Shown one piece after another: positions 41,950-46,696 of a stretch of DNA of 46,696 nucleotides. The stretch is from assembly GCA_947474365.1 (NCBI GenBank), contig CANJIU010000081.1:1-46696 (forward strand). The letters are read 5' to 3'. The position numbers were made by a program, and so were the translations under genes. Source of the DNA: Opitutia bacterium. Its GTDB lineage: Bacteria; Verrucomicrobiota; Verrucomicrobiia; Opitutales; Opitutaceae. Numbering within the stretch: position 1 is the stretch's first letter; every line of letters starts with the position of its first letter. Under the pieces are notes generated by a model. That model was not told the origin of the DNA and made no database searches. It saw only the letters and a program-made list of their open reading frames with translations.

Positions 41950-43357
41950 GATTTTGGGCCTGCAGGTGCTCGCGGAGCCAGTGGAGGCCGCCGGGCTCGT
42001 TGGCAAAGGCGCCGTCCAATTGTGCCTCAAACGCGGCGTCGATGATGGGTTTGAACTGCGGCCCGGGCCTCAGGCCGAGCGCGATCAGGTGACGGCCTTG
42101 GACAATTGGCCTCGGCGCGGAGGCGGCAATGGCGAGGGCGTGAGCCTTGGCCACGAGTTCGTCGATACGGAGGTGAATTTCCGCGGAGGGCAGGGGCGGC
42201 CGGCCGTTGGCGTCTGCGCGCATGACGGCGGCAAGATCGTCGATGGTAGCGGGGGCGAGTTTGCGGGCGAGCCGGCGGACGCTGCTGTCGGTGAACTCCG
42301 TCTGTCCGTGGTGGTGCGCGAGATGATACACCACGAGGGCGCTGACCGGCGCATCACAGTCGAGCGGCGCGCCGATGCGACGGAGAAATTGGACCGCGAT
42401 CGGTCCGCCGGCCGGCTCGTGCCCGGGACTGGTCCATCGCAATTGGCCGCGCTTCTCGACGCGGACGGTGGTCGCTGGTTTGCCGAAATCGTGCGCCAGC
42501 ACGCCGAACATCAACAGTCTCCGGCGCGCTGCGTCGCTCGCTTGCCACTCGGGGAGCGCGACCAGTGCGTCGAGGCAATGCTGCGTGTGCGTGAACACGT
42601 CACCCTCGGGATGCCATTCCGGTTCCTGCGGTGTGCCACGTAGCGCAGCGACCTCCGGGAAATGCCGCAGCCAGCCGGTTTGCTCCAGCACGGTGAGCCC
42701 GCGTGAGGGCGTTGCCGACTTGGTCGCCCATTTTTCCCACTCACCCCAAACCCGCTCGACCGGCAATTCGGCAAACGTGGAGGCAATGGTTCGGCACAGC
42801 TGGGCCGTTTCCGGGGCGAGGGTGAAGTCGAACCGCGCGGCCAGTTGAAACGCCCGCAAGACGCGCAGCGGATCCTCGACAAACGCGGCGCTCGTATGAC
42901 GGAGCACGCGGGCCTGCAAATCGCGTTGGCCGCCGTGGGGATCGACCAGTGTTCCGGTGAAAGGGTCGAGGGCGATGGCGTTGACCGTGAAATCGCGCCG
43001 CGCCGCCGCGTCGGCGTCGCTCAGGGTCGGATCGGGTTCAACGGCGAACCCTCGGTGGCCGCCGCCGGTCTTGGATTCACGCCGGGGCAGTGAAAAATCA
43101 TATTCTTCGCCGCTGGCCCGGCTGCGAACCTTGATCACGCCGAAACTGCGGCCGACGATATCGGTCGCGCCGAAGGGTTCGAGCGTGCGATGCAGGGTTT
43201 CGAAGTCAGTGCCGCCGACCTCGATGTCGAAATCCTTCGGCGCGAGACCGAGGAGCCAATCGCGGACGCCGCCGCCCACCAGCCGGGGGCGTCCGGTCCG
43301 CCGGACCGCGTCGAGCATGGCCCGAAGGTCGGCGGGTAGATGAAGTTCAGCCGGCAT
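41930..43357 (-). CDS. CCA-adding enzyme / tRNA nucleotidyltransferase (or poly(A) polymerase type)
   Basis: A 475-aa class II nucleotidyltransferase. GGGVRDWLLGLAPKDFDIEV holds the G-G-x-R-D and D-x-D metal residues. RRDFTVNAIALDP and EDPLRVLRAFQLAARF are the next family blocks. The C-terminal half includes an HD domain (VFTHTQHCL, VLAHDFGKPATT, HLAHHHGQTE). This layout suits a CCA-adding or A-adding enzyme with HD phosphohydrolase domain, which repairs tRNA 3' ends. It starts 8 bases after DUF423. The last few codons form the stem of its terminator. Confidence 0.85.
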   Translation of the reverse strand: MPAELHLPADLRAMLDAVRRTGRPRLVGGGVRDWLLGLAPKDFDIEVGGTDFETLHRTLEPFGATDIVGRSFGVIKVRSRASGEEYDFSLPRRESKTGGGHRGFAVEPDPTLSDADAAARRDFTVNAIALDPFTGTLVDPHGGQRDLQARVLRHTSAAFVEDPLRVLRAFQLAARFDFTLAPETAQLCRTIASTFAELPVERVWGEWEKWATKSATPSRGLTVLEQTGWLRHFPEVAALRGTPQEPEWHPEGDVFTHTQHCLDALVALPEWQASDAARRRLLMFGVLAHDFGKPATTVRVEKRGQLRWTSPGHEPAGGPIAVQFLRRIGAPLDCDAPVSALVVYHLAHHHGQTEFTDSSVRRLARKLAPATIDDLAAVMRADANGRPPLPSAEIHLRIDELVAKAHALAIAASAPRPIVQGRHLIALGLRPGPQFKPIIDAAFEAQLDGAFANEPGGLHWLREHLQAQNQVSLNT

Positions 43358-43365
43358 GCGGTGGC

Positions 43366-43773
43366 TCAGGCTCGCTTGGAAAACGCCGCAATCGCGACGA
43401 ACAGCCACCCGGCCATCATCGCGATGCCGCCGAGTGGCGTCACCGGTCCGAGCCAGCGCGGGCCGCCTAGGGCGAGCCAGTAGAGCGAGCCGGAAAAAAG
43501 CACGATGCCGGTGGCCCAGCAGCGTCCAGCCCAGATGAAACGCCGCGCGGCGTCCTCCGCATCTCCAGTTCGAATCCAGACGGCGGCGGCAAGCAGGGCC
43601 AGGGCATGATACAGGTGATAGCGTGCCGCCGTTTCCCAGGCCTGCGCCATTCCGCGCTCGGTCAGAGTGGCTTTGAGGGTGTGAGCCCCGATCGCGCCCA
43701 GCGCCACGCCCGTCAGACCGAAGAGGCCGGCTGCGAGGAGCAGGCGGTTAATAGATTTTGCGCCGTTGGTCAT
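43366..43773 (-). CDS. DUF423 membrane protein
   Basis: A 135-aa protein with four hydrophobic segments and the DUF423 hallmarks GALGVALGAIGAHTLK-like (here GVALGAIGAHTLKATL), ARYHLYHALALL and PLGGIAMMAGW. The family is widespread and of unknown function (YwdK/YgdD-like). The start at MTNGAKS is chosen by fit; the frame is open upstream. It is probably co-transcribed with the CCA-adding enzyme and is divergent from rplM. Confidence 0.85.
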   Translation of the reverse strand: MTNGAKSINRLLLAAGLFGLTGVALGAIGAHTLKATLTERGMAQAWETAARYHLYHALALLAAAVWIRTGDAEDAARRFIWAGRCWATGIVLFSGSLYWLALGGPRWLGPVTPLGGIAMMAGWLFVAIAAFSKRA

Positions 43774-43911
43774 CACCGGGTAGGCTCGCAGATTGATTTG
43801 GGGAAACAAGGCCGGAGCAAGGCGCCAGGGGTAGCCCGAAGATTTCCGGCCTCGGGCGGAAAACTCGGTTGACAGGTCCGCTTTTGACCTTAGCACTTGG
43901 CCTCTTTTCGC

Positions 43912-44340
43912 ATGAAAACGTTCCTCGCCAAGAAGGAGACGGTGCAACCCAAGTGGTATCTTATCGATGCCGCAGGGGTTCCGCTCGGTCGCCTCGCCGT
44001 CAAGGCTGCCAACATTATCCGTGGCCGCCACAAGCCGTCCTACACCCCGAGCGTCGATACCGGCGATTTTGTGGTCGTGATTAATGCGGAGAAGGTCGTC
44101 CTGACCGGCCGCAAAGAGGTGCAGAACGAATACATGTTCTTCTCGGGCTTCGTGGGTGGCGAGAGCTACCGCAAGGTCTCCCTCATGCGCGAACGCCATC
44201 CGGAATTCATCATCGAGCGCGCCGTCAAAGGCATGCTGCCGAAGAACCGGATCGCCGCCAAGATGCTGACCAAGCTGCGCGTGTTTGCTGGCGAGAAGCA
44301 TACGCACGAGGCCGGTAGTCCCCAGAAAATCTCCGTCTGA
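43912..44340 (+). CDS. rplM: 50S ribosomal protein L13
   Basis: A 142-aa L13 with the usual KWYLIDAAGVPLGRLAVKAA start, RGRHKPSYTPSVDTGDFVVV, and ERAVKGMLPKN blocks. It is followed by rpsI after 20 bases, the standard bacterial pair. A TTGACA at 43869 may be the -35 element, but no convincing -10 was seen. The start at MKTFLAKKE is chosen by family alignment; five residues upstream are also in frame. Confidence 0.96.
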   Translation: MKTFLAKKETVQPKWYLIDAAGVPLGRLAVKAANIIRGRHKPSYTPSVDTGDFVVVINAEKVVLTGRKEVQNEYMFFSGFVGGESYRKVSLMRERHPEFIIERAVKGMLPKNRIAAKMLTKLRVFAGEKHTHEAGSPQKISV

Positions 44341-44360
44341 TTTCCGACAACTGACTGATC

Positions 44361-44765
44361 ATGAGCGCTGTTACACCCGCCAATATTTTCCTCGGCACCG
44401 GCCGCCGCAAAACTTCGACCGCCCGCGTCCGCCTGACCGAAGGCACGGGAAAGCTGACCGTCAACGGACGTACGTTTGACAGCTATTTCTCCCACGAAAA
44501 TTTCGCCAAGCAGGCCTACGCGCCCCTCCTCACGGTTGAGCTTCGCGAGAAGATCGACGTGACGGCCAACGTCGCCGGTGGTGGCGTTTCCGGCCAGGCC
44601 GGTGCAGTGGCCCACGGCATCGCCCGTGCGCTGCAGAAGATGAACATGGAGCTTCGTCCGAAGCTCAAGAAGGCCGGCCACATCAAGCGCGACCCGCGCG
44701 AGAAAGAGCGCAAGAAGGCCGGTCAGCCGGGCGCCCGCAAGCGCTTCCAGTTCTCGAAGCGCTGA
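44361..44765 (+). CDS. rpsI: 30S ribosomal protein S9
   Basis: A 134-aa S9 with GTGRRKTSTARVRL at the start, GGGVSGQAGAVAHGIARAL in the middle and the typical basic tail ending KRFQFSKR, which reaches into the ribosomal P site. Second gene of the rplM-rpsI operon; a strong terminator follows. Confidence 0.96.
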   Translation: MSAVTPANIFLGTGRRKTSTARVRLTEGTGKLTVNGRTFDSYFSHENFAKQAYAPLLTVELREKIDVTANVAGGGVSGQAGAVAHGIARALQKMNMELRPKLKKAGHIKRDPREKERKKAGQPGARKRFQFSKR

Positions 44766-44801
44766 GTTTTTTCCGGTTCACGCGACCAAAACCCTGTTTT
44801 C

Positions 44802-44838
44802 AAACGCCGCCCGCCTTACCGCGGGCGGCGTTTTTGTT
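44802..44838 (+). terminator. Rho-independent terminator after rpsI
   Basis: Stem AAACGCCGCCCGC / GCGGGCGGCGTTT with a CTTACC loop, followed by TTTTTG. Confidence 0.9.
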
Positions 44839-44882
44839 TATGGGATGGCGGATTGGAACACTCCTTGCTAGACGTGCATTCG

Positions 44883-45140
44883 ATGAAAAACTCCCTCCAT
44901 CGCCTCTTGCTGCTCGCGGCTGGAATGATCGTCACCTCGTTGCCGGGGTACGCCCACCCGGGGCACGATGGACACGAGTTGACGTGGGACCTCGGACATC
45001 TCGCCGGCCACCCGCTCGCGACACTAGGTTGCGCGGTGGTGCTGGTGGTCGCGGCTTGGGCCGGTTGGGTGATGGTCCGTGTGCAGTTGGAGCGGCGCGC
45101 TCAGAGTTTGCGCGCGTCGCAGCCCAACCGCGGTAGGTAA
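44883..45140 (+). CDS. small membrane protein with His-rich segment, urease neighbour
   Basis: An 85-aa protein. Signal-peptide-like N-terminus (MKNSLHRLLLLAAGMIVTSL, to PGYA), then HPGHDGHE, resembling the start of HupE/UreJ-type nickel permeases, then one transmembrane segment (ATLGCAVVLVVAAWAGWVMV) and a basic tail. Too short to be a HupE. Next to ureD it may aid metal handling, but this is speculative. Its 3' end overlaps the 3' end of ureD by 40 bases on opposite strands. Confidence 0.6.
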   Translation: MKNSLHRLLLLAAGMIVTSLPGYAHPGHDGHELTWDLGHLAGHPLATLGCAVVLVVAAWAGWVMVRVQLERRAQSLRASQPNRGR

Positions 45141-45934
45141 CGCGCAAGAATCCGGCGTGCGTCGCGCAGGCCCTGGCGGAGCGCCACGCTGTCGGGAGCG
45201 ACGAGTTTGATACTCCAGCCTCCCTTTCGTAGTACGCTGACGCCCAGCCAAAGACCGTCGCGATGCAAGGCGGAGAGTTCCGCACTCCACGTTGGGTGAC
45301 CGGTACCGTTTCCTTGGTCCGGTGCAATCAGGACCGCATTGGCGAAGCACGCGGCCGCGCCGGAGCCGGCCAATTCCGCCAGCGCGCGCAACTCTTCGCC
45401 GGAGTGGTCGAAGCGTTCACGCAGCGCGAGTTCGCCCCCGATATGCACGGTCAACTCGAGGCGCAGTCGATCCCAAAGCCACGCTTCGCCGTGACCCACG
45501 CGCCCCGACGTCAACTGATCCACGAAAAAGAGCGAACCACCTTCGGCGACGTCGACGTGGGTGACCTGACGGTAGCGCGAGCCGCGGTGCGGCACCAACG
45601 GCTCGGGAATCACTTCGAGCCAGGCGCCGGAGGCGACGTGAAATTGCTGCCGGCTCTCCGCCGCGCCGTCGTTCATCTTGAAGACGCGGCTGGCACTGGG
45701 AGTCGTGACGAGCAAGGCGGCGTCGGCATCGACTGAGATCTCCGATTCCAGGCGATCGCCGGCGAGAATTCCCGCCGTGGGATTGACGACCTGAACAATC
45801 AGGACGCCGGCGTCGGTGTCCCAATAGGGTTTGCTGAGGTGGTACGGTGCGCGAAATGACTGCGCCGCGAGCACCGTGCGGCCGTGGGTGCGCCGCGCGG
45901 CGCGAATCTGCAGATGACCGGAAAATTCAGCCAT
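45101..45934 (-). CDS. ureD: urease accessory protein UreD (UreH)
   Basis: A 277-aa UreD with characteristic VVNPTAGILAGDRLESEISV, TPSASRVFKM, WLEVIPEPLVPHRGSRYRQ and TSGRVGHGEAW blocks. UreD joins the UreF-UreG complex on the urease apoenzyme and helps insert nickel. It lies 22 bases after ureG in the same direction. Confidence 0.92.
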   Translation of the reverse strand: MAEFSGHLQIRAARRTHGRTVLAAQSFRAPYHLSKPYWDTDAGVLIVQVVNPTAGILAGDRLESEISVDADAALLVTTPSASRVFKMNDGAAESRQQFHVASGAWLEVIPEPLVPHRGSRYRQVTHVDVAEGGSLFFVDQLTSGRVGHGEAWLWDRLRLELTVHIGGELALRERFDHSGEELRALAELAGSGAAACFANAVLIAPDQGNGTGHPTWSAELSALHRDGLWLGVSVLRKGGWSIKLVAPDSVALRQGLRDARRILARYLPRLGCDARKL

Positions 45935-45956
45935 GCGGTTATCCCAGGCAAGAAAC

Positions 45957-46586
45957 TCAGTTTTTGATCGGTCGTCGATCGGCGAACAGCACCGCGTGTT
46001 CGATCCACGCGATCACCGCGTCGAGATTGTGCTCGCGCTTGAGATCGCAGAAAAGGAACGGTTTGGCGCCGCGCTGAATTTTGGCGTCGCGATCCATGAC
46101 GCCGAGATCGGCGCCCACCAGCGGAGCGAGGTCGATTTTATTAATGATGAGCAAATCGCTGAACCGAATTGCGGGACCGCCCTTGCGGGGGATTTTGTCA
46201 CCCTCGGCGACATCGATCACATAGATGAAGGCGTCGACGAGTTCCGGGGAAAACGTGGCGGTGAGGTTGTCGCCCCCGCTCTCCACGAGGACGAGTTGCA
46301 GGTCGCCGGCAAACTTGGCCTCGAGGGCGCGGCACGCCTGCTCGTTCATCGTGGTATCGTCGCGAATTGCCGTGTGCGGACATCCGCCCGTCTCGACTCC
46401 GGTGATGCGATCGGCTGGCAGCGCGCTGTGTTTGATGAGAAACTGGGCGTCCTCGGAGCAGTAGATGTCGTTTGTGACCACCGCCATCGAGTAGCGCTCG
46501 CGGAGGCGTTGGCAGAGCTTGAGACAGAGCATCGTCTTGCCCGAACCAACCGGGCCGCCGATGCCGATGCGGGGGGGACGTGACAT
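45957..46586 (-). CDS. ureG: urease accessory GTPase UreG
   Basis: A 209-aa UreG. P-loop GGPVGSGKT at residues 10-18; C69-P70-H71 is the metal site that binds nickel; ESGGDNLTATFSPEL and the INKIDL guanine-specificity motif complete the family set. It hydrolyses GTP to drive nickel delivery to urease. It is followed by ureD; urease structural genes and ureE/ureF must lie outside, presumably upstream on the minus strand (above 46696). Confidence 0.95.
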   Translation of the reverse strand: MSRPPRIGIGGPVGSGKTMLCLKLCQRLRERYSMAVVTNDIYCSEDAQFLIKHSALPADRITGVETGGCPHTAIRDDTTMNEQACRALEAKFAGDLQLVLVESGGDNLTATFSPELVDAFIYVIDVAEGDKIPRKGGPAIRFSDLLIINKIDLAPLVGADLGVMDRDAKIQRGAKPFLFCDLKREHNLDAVIAWIEHAVLFADRRPIKN

Positions 46587-46600
46587 GGGGGGAAGTGCGA

Positions 46601-46696
46601 GTAGCGGGTTGTTAGTAGCGAGTGGGAAAAAGTCAGTAGCGAGTAGTGCGTAGCGGGTAGCGAGTAGGAAATCGGCAATTTGATATGCTCGCTACC
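46601..46696. repeat. cluster of GTAGCG-type short repeats before ureG
   Basis: GTAGCG occurs at 46601, 46615, 46636, 46650 and 46657, usually within AGTAGCGAGT. GGTAGCGAG at 46656-46664 is matched by CTCGCTACC at 46688-46696, giving an inverted repeat at the window edge. The cluster begins about 15 bases upstream of the ureG start and continues off the window. Confidence 0.65.

Overview
The window looks like chromosomal DNA of a GC-rich member of the Verrucomicrobiota, probably Opitutaceae-like. The pointers are several large TonB-dependent receptors without a regulatory N-domain, AC-rich leaders that lack Shine-Dalgarno sequences, and short intergenic hairpin repeats. This is an inference from gene content and style; no search was run.

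The tmRNA gene (ssrA, minus strand, 18290-18647) divides the window. To its left (1-18290) lies an accessory region that appears to be an integrative element inserted at the tmRNA 3' end, then overlaid by other mobile DNA. Next to the tmRNA sit a tyrosine recombinase (16748-18193), a control region with repeated GGTG-N6/7-CACC dyads, and a tightly coupled three-gene operon headed by an AlpA/excisionase-like helix-turn-helix protein (16304 down to 15140). Further left are an uncharacterised minus-strand operon of three genes (13705-11207), an intact hipB-hipA toxin-antitoxin pair (9236-10824), a nucleotidyltransferase gene overlapping a small partner (4656-5613), a 691-aa protein with a cysteine cluster (1919-3994), and many broken genes: IS630, IS91, IS1595, IS21-like and rve-type transposase remnants, a second hipBA locus in pieces, and the tail of an ABC permease. 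No second copy of the tmRNA 3' end was found, so the far end of the island lies outside the window or has decayed.

To the right (18648-46696) the DNA is orderly core-like sequence. It holds a serine hydrolase, purE, an NTF2-like protein, the mocA-xdhC molybdenum cofactor pair, and then four TonB-dependent receptors (23178-38659). The second and third receptors are clear paralogues separated by one secreted coiled-coil protein. The fourth lies between two S9-family peptidases, which suggests a peptide uptake and digestion module. After these come Uma2-MOSC, a convergent pair of mirror-image terminators, CCA-adding enzyme/DUF423, rplM-rpsI, a small membrane protein, and urease accessory genes ureD and ureG at the right edge.

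The most unusual parts are the dyad-repeat control region with its three-gene operon, the uncharacterised 13705-11207 operon, the nucleotidyltransferase pair, the receptor/peptidase cluster, and the 24-bp mirror-image terminators in which one stem carries the stop codon of the CCA-adding enzyme.
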